DNA of 40,727 bases from a virus, in IMG/VR virus record IMGVR_UViG_3300043313_001282, positions 1 to 40,727 of that record; one strand, 5' to 3'. Made by a program: the position numbers and the translations under genes. Of this stretch, positions 1 through 8,364 are shown in pieces. The notes below the pieces were generated by a model that saw nothing but the letters and a program-made list of their open reading frames with translations, was not told where the DNA came from and did no database searches. How positions within the stretch are numbered: the stretch's first letter is position 1; each line of letters opens with the position of its first letter.

Positions 1-336
1 CACGGTGATCAGCCCGTCGCCGGCAACAGCTTGGAACACGAACGCCAGGGATCGGTTCGCCTCGTCATAGTGAACCGCGAACGACGCGAGCGACAGCACG
101 CCGGGGGTGCCGAGAATGAGCTTGCGGAACAGGGAGCGGATCAGATCGAGGTTCGGCGTCTTGCCGAACACGTCGCGGTAGTAGGGAAACCCGAGCCGCA
201 GGTCGAGGAACCACTCGGTGATGAAAAACTTGAACCGCACGCTGAGCTTCTGCCGCGTGTAGGCTGCGCCACGGCGCATGAAGACCGTGCCGCCTTCGAG
301 CGCGAGGTCACCTCGTGGGATCGTGCGGATGACCAT
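1..336 (-). CDS. Baseplate protein, gp46/DUF2634-like (partial at left edge)
   Basis: Reading frame open from the ATG at 336 to the window edge, giving 112 residues without a stop. The start overlaps the TGA of the spike gene (ATGA), the usual coupling in this operon. The segment around residues 45-75 (LRLGFPYYRDVFGKTPNLDL followed by a Phe/Arg-rich helix and a TPGV turn) and the later pattern HYDE..RSLAF.F.A resemble the small Mu gp46-type baseplate family, which lies just before the baseplate J (gp47) gene in related phages. It probably contributes to the baseplate wedge. The gp47/J-like and tail-fibre genes would be expected further left, outside the window. Family call is by motif resemblance; the truncation is only the window boundary. 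Confidence 0.7.
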   Translation of the reverse strand, partial: MVIRTIPRGDLALEGGTVFMRRGAAYTRQKLSVRFKFFITEWFLDLRLGFPYYRDVFGKTPNLDLIRSLFRKLILGTPGVLSLASFAVHYDEANRSLAFVFQAVAGDGLITV

Positions 337-1001
337 CAGGGAAACTGAGCCTTCAGTTTTGAGCTTGAGATTGCTGCCGCGCTGAAGGCGCCAGCGAAGG
401 CCGTGAACGCAGCGCTAGCCCCACCCGCGCCGACCGCAACGGGAGCACTTGCTACGGCTATCACAGCAGCCGCAAGCGCTATTAGAAAAGCGTCTGCGGT
501 CATGACGGGTTGGCCCGGTGCTCCGGCCTCGCTGATGCGAAGACTGCCGCCGCTGGGCACTCCGATGACGGCCTCGCCGCTTGCGGGCGCGTCAGTGAAC
601 GCTTGCTTGTCGGGCGCCGCTGCAGGGATGGCGAACGGGTAGGAGAGCGAGGAGCGCCGCAGATCACCAGGCTCCGAGACTTCGCCCGTTGCGCGCCACT
701 GCGCAATCGCCGAGCTGTTGAATACGAGCCAAACGTGGTCGCCCACGGCGAGCGGAAAGTGGAGGTAGAACCCACCGCCGCGCGGCCAGGCCACGGGCAC
801 GTTCGGAATCACAGGCAGGTCTTCGAGGATGACGTTGCCGTCACTGTCCGGGATCGTGCCCCGCACGCAAGGCACCACGTCGGCGACCTGCTTGGCAGCG
901 TCGTACGTCTGCACGCGCCCCGGCATCGCTACGTGAAGCTCACCGAGGATCGCGTCGCGATGGTCGCCGAGGATTTCGGTCAGGTCTGGTTCGAGCGGCA
1001 T
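336..1001 (-). CDS. Baseplate spike, Gp138 N-terminal-domain type
   Basis: 221 aa. A longer frame is open upstream, but the ATG at 1001 overlaps the TGA of the hub gene (ATGA) and gives the family-typical start MPLEPDL. Residues about 20-110 read as the OB-fold domain of Gp138/Mu gp45-type spikes: MPGRVQTYDAAKQVADVVP, then a proline-rich stretch with PVIPNVPVAWPRGGGFYLHF and the beta strand GDHVWLVF. The C-terminal third is Ala/Gly-rich and hydrophobic (repeated AAA/VGAGGASAA) before a short basic end. The protein would form the trimeric membrane-piercing tip at the baseplate centre. It sits between the hub and gp46-like genes as expected. I see no metal-binding HxH tip motif, so the tip itself may be a separate protein. 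Confidence 0.8.
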   Translation of the reverse strand: MPLEPDLTEILGDHRDAILGELHVAMPGRVQTYDAAKQVADVVPCVRGTIPDSDGNVILEDLPVIPNVPVAWPRGGGFYLHFPLAVGDHVWLVFNSSAIAQWRATGEVSEPGDLRRSSLSYPFAIPAAAPDKQAFTDAPASGEAVIGVPSGGSLRISEAGAPGQPVMTADAFLIALAAAVIAVASAPVAVGAGGASAAFTAFAGAFSAAAISSSKLKAQFP

Positions 1002-1843
1002 CAGTACCGGTGTCCCTGCACATCGCAAAACCAATCCGAGCCGCCACGCTGCCCGGTCCACGTGCACTTCTCGACGCGGTAAGTGCCGTTTACAAACAAC
1101 GATTTGACGGTGACGAGCGACCCGCAATGGAGCCCGGCGATCATCAACGTCTTGGCCGAGAGCACGCCCTTGTGATCGACCGTCGGCGATTCGATCAAAC
1201 CCGTGTCGGACGACAGTAAAACGGCCGTGCCCGCGTTCGCCTTGTTGAGATCGAGAAACTGCAGCGCGCTGTCCTGGATGGAAACCTCGAGACCGGCAGA
1301 GCGCGCGAGGTCCGTCATGTGCGTAGCAACCGAGCCCGAGATGACGATGCCGGAGCTGAGGATCGATGAGCCCGCAATCTTGAGCTGGCTCACGACCTTC
1401 GCGAGGTTGCCTTCGCTCACACCGAGCGCTTTGGCCATGCCACGGAAAACCGTGTCGATGGACGACTGCGCGCCGAAGCTCACGTGCATGCGCGCGTTCT
1501 GCCAGCCTTGCTCGCCATCGCCCGAGGTGAGTTTAGTAACGAAATTCGGCCCGTCGCGCGTGGTCTGTACCGTGCGCAGATCACCGAGCCAGATCTGCGA
1601 AACCGCGTCGGTGTAGCCCGCGTCGATCTTGCACGGGACACCCGTGGTCGCCGGGTTCTTGGTCGGGTTGAGCTGCTGGAGCTGTTGCCGGTGGTCTTCG
1701 TTCAGGTTGTAGACCGTCAGCTCGCAGGTGTTAGGCGCAGGCTTGAGCGTCTTGACGACCGAAAACTCTACATCGAGTGCATCGAACTCGAGCGTGTCGA
1801 GCGTGACCTTGCACTGGCGACCAAACAGAATGTTGCTCGCCAT
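1001..1843 (-). CDS. Baseplate hub protein
   Basis: 280 aa, ATG start at 1843, two bases past the TGA of the plug gene. The N-terminus (LFGRQCKVTLDTLEFDALDVEFSV... then CELTVYNLNEDHR) and the central GDLRTVQTTRDGPNFVT, LTSGDGE segment match the beta-rich hub proteins found between the plug and the Gp138 spike in Mu-like and Pam3-like contractile tails. The role would be a trimeric hub that adapts the tube to the spike. No lysozyme or peptidase motif is visible. The assignment rests on position plus general resemblance. Confidence 0.7.
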   Translation of the reverse strand: MASNILFGRQCKVTLDTLEFDALDVEFSVVKTLKPAPNTCELTVYNLNEDHRQQLQQLNPTKNPATTGVPCKIDAGYTDAVSQIWLGDLRTVQTTRDGPNFVTKLTSGDGEQGWQNARMHVSFGAQSSIDTVFRGMAKALGVSEGNLAKVVSQLKIAGSSILSSGIVISGSVATHMTDLARSAGLEVSIQDSALQFLDLNKANAGTAVLLSSDTGLIESPTVDHKGVLSAKTLMIAGLHCGSLVTVKSLFVNGTYRVEKCTWTGQRGGSDWFCDVQGHRY

Positions 1844-1844
1844 G

Positions 1845-2180
1845 TCACAGGGAGCCGACCGGGAAATAGATGAGCTGCACGCGGAGGCCCTCGCCGAGTT
1901 CGTTCAGGCCGGGAGGCGTATCGTCGCCGCTGAGATCCATTGCTGACAGCTCGCCCCGGGGAACGCGCGTGTCGTAGTGGTAGGCCTGCAGCAGCGGCCA
2001 GTTGGCGACGAGCTTGAGCCCGGACAGGATCGGGATCTCCTCGCTGTCGGCTAGAGAGAGATACCAGCGGTCCTCACGTTGGCTGTAGCGAAACGTCAGG
2101 ACGTAGTCTCTGCCATCGAGCCGCGTCTTCTGCGTGTAGAACGGAACGCCGGGCGAGGTCGGCACGAGTAGGGATGGCAT
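1845..2180 (-). CDS. Baseplate plug protein (DUF6983-like)
   Basis: 111 aa. The sequence is characteristic: SPGVPFYTQKTRLDGRDYVL, YSQREDRWYLSL, GLKLVANWPLL and a C-terminal LGEGLRVQLIYF. Small proteins with this pattern are the plug subunits in the baseplate of short contractile-tailed phages such as Pam3, and they always lie between the Dit-like and hub genes, as here. It probably seals the tube lumen in the baseplate before contraction. Confidence 0.8.
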   Translation of the reverse strand: MPSLLVPTSPGVPFYTQKTRLDGRDYVLTFRYSQREDRWYLSLADSEEIPILSGLKLVANWPLLQAYHYDTRVPRGELSAMDLSGDDTPPGLNELGEGLRVQLIYFPVGSL

Positions 2181-2183
2181 TGT

Positions 2184-2999
2184 TCAACCCGGGACCAGGC
2201 CAGAAAAGTACGTCCACCCATGCTCGATGATCGATTGACGGTGGTCGTCGGCGTTGGCGTCGGGCTTCGGATGTTCCGCTCCCTTCGCTACGGGTGCGTT
2301 CGCGCGCACGACAGACGGTTTCGGAGCCGCAACACTCTGCGAGATTGCGATGCGGATCTGCTTGAAGTCGATCTGGAACTTCGCTGTCGTGCCATCCCCG
2401 ACTGCGCGCGGCTGGCTGAGCCTCGCGATCATCATGTCGGGGTAGTCGCGGAACGCGGTCTGAATCAGATCGAGTTGGACGTGCTGCGACTTGAGCAGGA
2501 GCAGCATCTCATACACGTCGCGCCCGCGGTTACGCGGCGATCCTTGTTCGAGTTGGTAGACAGCCGATGCCTTGGACTCGAACCGCGTCGTAGTGGTGAG
2601 CGTCGCCTTGGGCCCGCCCGTGAAGAGGCCCTTCAGCGCACCGATGCCAGCCTGAATCAACCCGCTCTCGGAGAGCTGAACGGGCACCGCGGGAATGTCG
2701 AGAGGGACCTGCTGCGTGCCCGGTGGCTTGACGCCATCGACCGTGATCGTTTGGCTGACAAATGAAACGTCAGCATCGAGCATCAAGCTCGGGACGCCAG
2801 AGACTATGGCCTCGATCGAAAGCAGCGCAGGCACGTCGCGCGCGTTGTCAGCTACGTTCGACCCGGCCTCGACCGGATGGTCCGTGATGTCGACCGAGTC
2901 GTCCTTGGTCTCTGAACTGATCGCGTCGAACTGCAGGGAGAGAGCCTCGCCACTATCCGGGTCAGTCCAAATGAGAAGGGTCTTACTGAGCGCCGTCAC
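2184..2999 (-). CDS. Dit-like baseplate/tail protein
   Basis: 271 aa. The GTG start at 2999 overlaps the tape-measure stop (GTGA). The N-terminal half carries the Dit-like signature (LQFDAISSETKDDSVDITDH followed by PVEAGSNVADNARDVPALLS and a GVPSL turn), a domain seen directly downstream of tape-measure genes in contractile phages. The middle part (YQLEQGSPRNRGRDVYEML) and FQIDFKQIRI resemble the remaining conserved strands. The last 45 residues are polar and probably flexible. It likely nucleates the baseplate around the tube base. Confidence 0.75.
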   Translation of the reverse strand: MTALSKTLLIWTDPDSGEALSLQFDAISSETKDDSVDITDHPVEAGSNVADNARDVPALLSIEAIVSGVPSLMLDADVSFVSQTITVDGVKPPGTQQVPLDIPAVPVQLSESGLIQAGIGALKGLFTGGPKATLTTTTRFESKASAVYQLEQGSPRNRGRDVYEMLLLLKSQHVQLDLIQTAFRDYPDMMIARLSQPRAVGDGTTAKFQIDFKQIRIAISQSVAAPKPSVVRANAPVAKGAEHPKPDANADDHRQSIIEHGWTYFSGLVPG

Positions 3000-4744
3000 G
3001 GACTACCGCCCTGCTTCTTCACCGCTGCCTGTGTCGCCAGCAGCGCAGCCCCGCCTTCAGTGCCGCCCTTCTTGATACCCTCCGTCGCACCTCCGGCTGC
3101 CGCGTCTGCCGTCTCCCACGGAGTGCCCGAAGCAAAATGCTGCTCGATCACCGTGCTGTACGTTTGCTTGATGTCGGTCGGCGCGACCGGCGGTCCGATC
3201 AAGGGTTGAGCGGCGACATTCCTCGCGTCGAGATTCTGATCACCGAGCCCGATCTGAGCACCGATGGCCTCGGCCTCCTTCAGACGCTCGTATGCGCGCG
3301 CGTAGTTCTCGGCCTTCGCTTTCGCGACGTTGTCAGTGCTCCCGGTACCAGGGCCTTCACGATCCGCCTGGTCGATCGTTTCCTTGCCGATGTCTTCGAG
3401 CCCGGGGATATGCGAGAGCAATTGCCCGACCGCTCGATAGCCCTGCTGCGGGATCCTATTCCAGAGGCCGTTGAACGTATCTTCAATCCAAGCGATGAGC
3501 AGATTGAAAGCGCCGCGGATGTCATCCCAGACGGCGTTGATTTGGAGGTTGAGCCCCTTCGCCAGCCCGACAACGACGCTGACGAAATTGCCGAACCCAC
3601 CGCTCATCGCTTGAACGCCGACGTAGTAGGCATCGATCCATGGCGCCCAAAACGTCTTATTGAACGTGCCAGTGTTTGCGTCGCGGATCTCGCCTGTCGC
3701 CGTCAGCCACTTCACCTTGAATGCAAAAGCATCAGCGCCCGCCAGCCGGAAGTCCGCGCTGATCGATTTGAAAAACGCCTGCACCGTGGCTGCGGAGCCC
3801 GGGCCGAAAACCTTGTTGATGAGATCGCCCGCGAGCGATTTGCCACCAGTCAGAAAAGTGATCGCGTCCTCGAGCAGCAGGAAACCAAGGACGATCGGCG
3901 CGATGCCGAGTAGAAGCGGCAGTAGCGCGGAGGCTCCCGCGAGCCCCATCGCAATCAACGCCGTCTTCATCAGGCTTGACTGCTTCACGATCGGGATGAG
4001 GCTCTTCAGCAAATCAATCCCGTTGTGCGTCCACTGCACGAGCATAGGCAACAGTGGCTTGAGCGCCTGAATCGCGAAGCCCTTGAAGCCGAGCTTCAGT
4101 CGGTCGACGTTGTCGTTGACCTCTTGCGCATTGTCGAGGAAGTCGTCATCGAAGCTCGCGCCGAGTTCGCCGACTTCGGCTCGCAGCTTCTTGATGCCTT
4201 CGGCGCCCTCTTGGAAGAGCGGCATCAGCTTGATCGCGCCCTTGCCGAACAGCGCCATCATGGTCGCCGTGCGCTTGGCCGGGTCCTGCATGGCGACCAG
4301 GCCGTCGGCGACGCCGTCGAGCAGCTCGATGGGCTCGCCGACTTTGCCGGTCGAGTCCTTGATGTTGACGCCGAGCGCTTTGAACGCATCCGCCGCAGGC
4401 CCGGCGCCCTTGCCGGCTTCGGCGACGTTTCGGTTGAACTTGGTAAAGGCGCCCGTAAACTCCTCAGCGGACGAACCCGAGAGCTTCGCCGCCCATTGCC
4501 AGCCCTGCAGATCGGCAGTCGAGACACTGAGTGCCTGCGATTGCTTCGCGAGCGCGTCAGCCGTCTCGAGGATCTCCGCGCCGAATTCGAGGATCTCTTT
4601 TGCGACGAATGCTTCGGCGACGAGGGGCCCGAATTTGACGAGCTTCTCGATCATTCCATTGATCGAGTTCTCGCCCTTCTCGACGCCCTTGTGATCGAAC
4701 TCGATCCCGAAGGACGCGATGATTTCTCGGAGAGCGCCGGACAT
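2996..4744 (-). CDS. Tape measure protein (short)
   Basis: 582 aa. ATG at 4744 directly follows the TAA that ends the frameshifted chaperone product. The N-terminal 100 residues (GEN..NGMIEKLVKFGPLVAEAF, then ADALAKQSQALSVSTADLQG) are typical of phage tail tape measures. Strong hydrophobic segments follow at roughly residues 255-300 (MKTALIAMGLAGASALLPLL and GIAPIVLGFLLLEDAITFL). The C-terminus is an Ala/Gly/Thr-rich helix. With the usual rule of about 0.15 nm per residue the tail would be near 90 nm (inference). The gene sits between the chaperone frameshift pair and the Dit-like gene, the canonical order. Confidence 0.85.
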   Translation of the reverse strand: MSGALREIIASFGIEFDHKGVEKGENSINGMIEKLVKFGPLVAEAFVAKEILEFGAEILETADALAKQSQALSVSTADLQGWQWAAKLSGSSAEEFTGAFTKFNRNVAEAGKGAGPAADAFKALGVNIKDSTGKVGEPIELLDGVADGLVAMQDPAKRTATMMALFGKGAIKLMPLFQEGAEGIKKLRAEVGELGASFDDDFLDNAQEVNDNVDRLKLGFKGFAIQALKPLLPMLVQWTHNGIDLLKSLIPIVKQSSLMKTALIAMGLAGASALLPLLLGIAPIVLGFLLLEDAITFLTGGKSLAGDLINKVFGPGSAATVQAFFKSISADFRLAGADAFAFKVKWLTATGEIRDANTGTFNKTFWAPWIDAYYVGVQAMSGGFGNFVSVVVGLAKGLNLQINAVWDDIRGAFNLLIAWIEDTFNGLWNRIPQQGYRAVGQLLSHIPGLEDIGKETIDQADREGPGTGSTDNVAKAKAENYARAYERLKEAEAIGAQIGLGDQNLDARNVAAQPLIGPPVAPTDIKQTYSTVIEQHFASGTPWETADAAAGGATEGIKKGGTEGGAALLATQAAVKKQGGSP

Positions 4745-5367
4745 TTATTTCGGGGGTGGCAGGTGCGCCTTGCGGTTCAGCTCATCGACCACGTCGAGCG
4801 CCATGTGCGCTTCGAGCAGGTCTTCCAAACTCCAGCGGTCTTCGAGGTCTTCCAACGTGACGTGCCCGCGCTCGTGCACGAGCGGTCGCCAGATGAACCA
4901 ATCGAGATCGTCTGGAACCGTTACGCTGACGGTGCCGGCTCCGCCGCTACGGGGGGCGGGGCGGGCGGAGTTGCGCCTAAAAAATTGGCAAAGTTCATTT
5001 TCAGGCAGGTCATCACCCAGTTGGTGAGGCCGCCGTAATCGCCCGCGAACAAGTCATCGAACTGCCCCTGCGTGCTGAGCGGGATCGGCATGTTCATCGC
5101 GGGCGTTTTGAACAGCGTGACCGCGCTGAACGACTCGCACAGCTCCTCGAACAGATCGAGCGGCATGTCCTCGAGCCCACGCAAAACAAGACCGATGACG
5201 CGCGTTTCCGCGTCGCCTCCGGTCTTGTCGTTTGCAAACGTATCGCGCAGCAGTGGGCCCAGGGACGTGACGAGCTTCTTGTAAAGCCGTCGGCCCTCGA
5301 CCGCACCGAGCTGCGTGATCGTAAACTGAGTTGTTCCGATAGATACTTTTTCGGTCTTCTTCGCCAT
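4745..5367 (-). CDS. Tail assembly chaperone, -1 frameshifted (GT-type) product
   Basis: Join of 5367..4978 and 4978..4745 on the minus strand, 207 aa. At codons 129-130 the mRNA reads AAT TTT TTA, so positions 4984-4978 form the slippery heptamer T TTT TTA. After a -1 slip, 77 further codons are open, ending in TAA immediately before the tape-measure ATG. The new tail contains VPDDLDWFIWRPLVHERGH, LEDLEDRWSLEDLLEAHMAL and DVVDELNRKA, a folded-looking domain with no start codon of its own. Seven bases after the heptamer is a perfect 7-bp GC stem (4964-4970 with 4939-4945). This matches the universal G/GT arrangement of tailed phages; expression is inferred, but the signal is plain in the sequence. 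Confidence 0.85.
4921..5367 (-). CDS. Tail assembly chaperone, unshifted (G-type) product
   Basis: 148 aa. The core (TQFTITQLGAVEGRRLYKKL, GLVLRGLEDMPLDLFEELCE, GQFDDLFAGDYGGLTNWV) is the pattern of tail assembly chaperones that lie between tube and tape-measure genes in myoviruses. The zero-frame C-terminus is a short Pro/Ala tail (GATPPAPPPV...) after the slippery codons at residues 129-130. The chaperone coats the tape measure while the tube polymerises. A longer product is made by -1 frameshifting and is listed separately. Confidence 0.8.
   Translation of the reverse strand: MAKKTEKVSIGTTQFTITQLGAVEGRRLYKKLVTSLGPLLRDTFANDKTGGDAETRVIGLVLRGLEDMPLDLFEELCESFSAVTLFKTPAMNMPIPLSTQGQFDDLFAGDYGGLTNWVMTCLKMNFANFLGATPPAPPPVAAEPAPSA
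4939..4984 (-). promoter_or_regulatory. Programmed -1 ribosomal frameshift signal
   Basis: Slippery heptamer TTTTTTA (4984-4978, in phase as T TTT TTA), spacer GGCGCAA (4977-4971, 7 nt), then CTCCGCC (4970-4964) pairing perfectly with GGCGGAG (4945-4939) across an 18-nt C-rich loop. Heptamer, spacer length and GC-rich stem all fit the standard -1 frameshift architecture. A pseudoknot through the C-rich loop is possible but not shown. Confidence 0.85.
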
Positions 5368-5427
5368 CTCTCGTTTCCCTCTCGAGTAGCAAACAGACGC
5401 GCCCGCTCAGGCGCGTTGAACTAGCGG

Positions 5428-5862
5428 CTAGTGCGAGCCGACGAAGCGCACCGGGTCGTGGACGATGAACTCCCACTTGGTCATGCCGGCTTCAGATGCC
5501 GCACCATCGTCAGGCCATTTCTTGATCAGCGCAGCGACGCTCGCCGTCTTCGAGGTGCCGTTGCGATCCTCGATGAACAGCGGCGAGGGCGAGCCGCCGA
5601 GCAGCAGGCTCGCATTGTGGATTGCCGAGAGCACCGCGTTGCCTGCAGAGGTTTGCAGCAAGGTCAGCTCGACCTCGACTGAGGTCGCTCCCGTCCACGA
5701 GAACACGCCCTCGCCATCGATGCCCTGTTGGTACGAGAAGGTGTCTTCCTTCTGCGTGATTTTCAGAAACTCGTCTTTGCCTTTGCCGGTCTCGATCGCG
5801 AGGCCGCCAAAGTTGAAAGTCCAAGCGTTCGCCGAGTAAACGGTTGACCGACTTGCAGGCAT
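5428..5862 (-). CDS. Tail tube protein (DUF3277-like)
   Basis: 144 aa. It lies between sheath and chaperone genes, the tube position. The beta-rich sequence (NAWTFNFGGLAIETGKGKDE, FLKITQKEDTFSYQQGIDGE, SVEVELTLLQTSAGNAVLSA, TKWEFIVHDPVRFVGSH) fits the DUF3277-type tail tube family of contractile phages. It would polymerise into hexameric rings inside the sheath. A 22-bp gap separates it from the sheath gene. Confidence 0.8.
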   Translation of the reverse strand: MPASRSTVYSANAWTFNFGGLAIETGKGKDEFLKITQKEDTFSYQQGIDGEGVFSWTGATSVEVELTLLQTSAGNAVLSAIHNASLLLGGSPSPLFIEDRNGTSKTASVAALIKKWPDDGAASEAGMTKWEFIVHDPVRFVGSH

Positions 5863-5884
5863 AGTGATCCGCTTTCCTCAGCTC

Positions 5885-7207
5885 TCAAACAGAGAGCGTT
5901 CCGCTGATTTTCAGGTTTTGGAGTGCACCGCTCAGGCGCGCGCTCCAGACGACTTGGTTCAGCGTGCGAGTGACGCGGTCGCTGACGTTCGTGTTGGCGA
6001 CGAGCGGCACGGTGACCGCCGGTGCAGGCGATAGCGCGAGACCGTTGTTCGGTGCGGTCTGGCCCTTTTTCAGAGTGCCGAGAACGGCGCCCTTGATCAT
6101 CGAGAGGCCCGAGTCCTCGTATGAGACCTTGGGGTTGTTCAGCAGCACCGAATACGAGTCGAGCTGCATCGTGACCTTGAGCCAGTCGACGAAGCGCGTT
6201 ACGTCGATGAACCGACCACTGGGCGTGTAGCCCTGATAGAAGATGTTCACGCCGCCTTGCCGCGTGTAGCGCGACCACTTCTTGTTCGTGAGCGCGACCT
6301 TTTCGCTCGCGTTCAGGTTGTCGACGCTGATGCCGGGATAGGTCTTGAACGCCGTCACAGCGCTGCCAGGCGAGAAGCTCAGAATGGACGCGAGTCCCGC
6401 CGCGTTGATCCACTCGGTGCCACCGATGGGTTGGTGGTAGATGCCCCACATGCGCGTGTACGCGAGCGCGAGCGTGACGGAGCCGATGTCACCACTGACC
6501 ACGCCCGGATTGACCAGGTCGCTGTCAGCGCTCTGCGGCTGAAAGATCTTCTGGTTCGACTCCGCGTAAGACGCTGCCGCTGCGTTGTACGCGAGCGAGC
6601 AGTTGGCGATGACGAAGCCGTACCAGGCGTTGTCCTCGGCAGCGATCAGCGCCATGTCTGCAGCAAACCCAGCGTCGGCCGTGATGTCCTGCACGCCGAG
6701 CCCGCGGTTGTACGTGTACGAAGGAATGGTGCCGGCGACCGTGGCCGTTGCGGTCACGAACGTCGTGCCGCTGGTGAACGTCACGCCCGTGCCGGACAGC
6801 GCGGAGAGCAACGCAACGAGCGCCGTGGTGATCGTGGTCGCCGTTGCTGCAGCGATCACCGTGTACGTCCAGGCGACGCCGTTGACGGTGCCGGAGTAGA
6901 TGAAGCCCTGCGTCGTGACGAGCGGCAGGAGCTTGATGATCTGCGTGGGCACGAGAGCGAGGCGCCCGACCTTGAACGTGCTCGGCGCGTTCGCTTGCGC
7001 GCAGAACGCCTTGCTCATCAGGTACAGCGGGTCGGTGACTAGAAAGCCATCGGCCAACAGATCTGCGGGCTGCGTGTACGTGCGCACACGATTGCTAATC
7101 CACGCAGTGTGATAGCCGACCAGCAACCCGGTATCGAAGCTCGCGCCGCTCGGCGCCGCGTCTTGAACCTGGATGTTTTCCAACACGATGTCGTCGAGAT
7201 CGGACAT
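5885..7207 (-). CDS. Tail sheath protein (DUF3383-like)
   Basis: 440 aa. The N-terminus (FDTGLLVGYHTAWISNRVRT, LADGFLVTDPLYLMSKAFCA, STFKVGRL) and the later WYGFVIANC, NQKIFQPQSAD, MWGIYHQPIGGTEWINAA and VDWLKVTMQLDSY segments match the DUF3383 sheath family of Mu-unrelated contractile phages. The C-terminus ends with paired strands that would bridge neighbouring subunits. Subunits form the contractile sheath around the tube encoded next. Length is normal for the family. Confidence 0.88.
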   Translation of the reverse strand: MSDLDDIVLENIQVQDAAPSGASFDTGLLVGYHTAWISNRVRTYTQPADLLADGFLVTDPLYLMSKAFCAQANAPSTFKVGRLALVPTQIIKLLPLVTTQGFIYSGTVNGVAWTYTVIAAATATTITTALVALLSALSGTGVTFTSGTTFVTATATVAGTIPSYTYNRGLGVQDITADAGFAADMALIAAEDNAWYGFVIANCSLAYNAAAASYAESNQKIFQPQSADSDLVNPGVVSGDIGSVTLALAYTRMWGIYHQPIGGTEWINAAGLASILSFSPGSAVTAFKTYPGISVDNLNASEKVALTNKKWSRYTRQGGVNIFYQGYTPSGRFIDVTRFVDWLKVTMQLDSYSVLLNNPKVSYEDSGLSMIKGAVLGTLKKGQTAPNNGLALSPAPAVTVPLVANTNVSDRVTRTLNQVVWSARLSGALQNLKISGTLSV

Positions 7208-7270
7208 GCCTCTTCCTTCGCAGCGGGCGAGCCGCTAGCGGGTGATTTGCCGAGAGCCGAAGGGGGCGAC

Positions 7271-7885
7271 TCAGCTAGTAACGGTCACAGCAAAGCTTGG
7301 CAGCAGCGCGGAGTCGTCCGTGTCGCGCACGCCAGATTGGATGATGATGGTCTGCACCCAACCGGTCGGAACGGGATCGACATCGCTCGCGACCATGGTG
7401 AGGATCACGTCCATCGAACCAATGGAGCGAACGCGCAGTTCGGAAGTCTTGGAAATGTCGCGGATGGTTTCCGCGCTCACGATGCCGACGTTGACGGCGA
7501 GCAGTGCGTCGATCGACCGACGGCGCGACAGCCGCGTACGGATGCGTTCGAGCGTTGCAGTGGCTGAGACACCGTCCAGGTTGTCGCTCACGTCGCAACG
7601 CACATTGAGCGTCACGCGGCGCAGCCCGTAGATGGTCTCTCTGAGTTGCTGGTAAAAAGGATCAGTGGGATCGGTGATGTATTCGAGCCGTCGATCGTCC
7701 TCGGCAATCGCGACCACCGTGGCAACACGCAGATAGAGCGCCTGACGAAACGTCGTGCTCGTGGCTTTGACCGCGCGGTCCTGCCACTCGCCAGACCAGT
7801 TCGTGACTGGCACCGCTTCGTTCGGTTGAGCCAGCGCCGTGAAGAGCCGAATCAAAGCGGGGTTGATAGTCGCCCAGCCGATCAT
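7271..7885 (-). CDS. Neck/tail terminator protein (LIC_12616-like)
   Basis: 204 aa. The ATG at 7885 overlaps the preceding gene's TGA (ATGA). Features seen: QALYLRVATVVAIAEDDRRL, NLDGVSATATLERIRTRLSR and a C-terminal VRDTDDSALLPSFAVTVT strand. This pattern is that of the phage neck terminator family (LIC_12616 type) that sits directly upstream of DUF3383 sheath genes. It would cap the tail tube for joining to the head. Confidence 0.72.
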   Translation of the reverse strand: MIGWATINPALIRLFTALAQPNEAVPVTNWSGEWQDRAVKATSTTFRQALYLRVATVVAIAEDDRRLEYITDPTDPFYQQLRETIYGLRRVTLNVRCDVSDNLDGVSATATLERIRTRLSRRRSIDALLAVNVGIVSAETIRDISKTSELRVRSIGSMDVILTMVASDVDPVPTGWVQTIIIQSGVRDTDDSALLPSFAVTVTS

Positions 7886-8364
7886 TCGTCTTCACCGTCG
7901 CCCTTGGTCACCTTGTGTCGAATGCTGGTCCAGAGCTGACCCGTATCGATGAGGGGCGTGGAGCTGCCCTTGCGTTCTACGGTCGCAGGAGAAAGCTCAG
8001 GCGCGATGCCCGACCGGATGCGCGCCTGCATCTCGGAGACGAGGAGTAGCCCCATTCGGTTCATCCCGATCTCCATGCTCGGCAGCGTGCCCTTGACGAC
8101 CGCCTTGCCGATCTTGCGCAGCCGCTCTCGGTTCTTGTCGATGTTCTCGTCCGAGTAGTCGCCGACGAACGAACGCGGCGGAATGCTATCGGTGCCGAAC
8201 TCCATGAAGTGCGCCACGTCGAGCACGGTCGTTCCGTCCTCTTCGGCCGCTGAGCCCTCGGCCTCGTGAATGCCGATCGTGCCGTGGATAGGCTCGGTCG
8301 CTTTTGCCAGCCGCTCCTTGAGCGCGTTGTAGCCGCGGTCGTGGTCTTTGATGTGACCGGCCAT
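7882..8364 (-). CDS. Head-tail joining / tail-completion protein (gp10-like)
   Basis: 160 aa. A longer frame is open, but the ATG at 8364 overlaps the stop of the DUF4054-like gene (ATGA). The C-terminal part (IPPRSFVGDYSDEN, GLLLVSEMQARIRSGIAPEL, SPATVERKGSSTPLIDTGQL) is the classic ending of HK97 gp10-like/neck completion proteins, where the IDTGQL loop is strongly conserved. It probably belongs to the connector that joins head and tail. Confidence 0.72.
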   Translation of the reverse strand: MAGHIKDHDRGYNALKERLAKATEPIHGTIGIHEAEGSAAEEDGTTVLDVAHFMEFGTDSIPPRSFVGDYSDENIDKNRERLRKIGKAVVKGTLPSMEIGMNRMGLLLVSEMQARIRSGIAPELSPATVERKGSSTPLIDTGQLWTSIRHKVTKGDGEDE

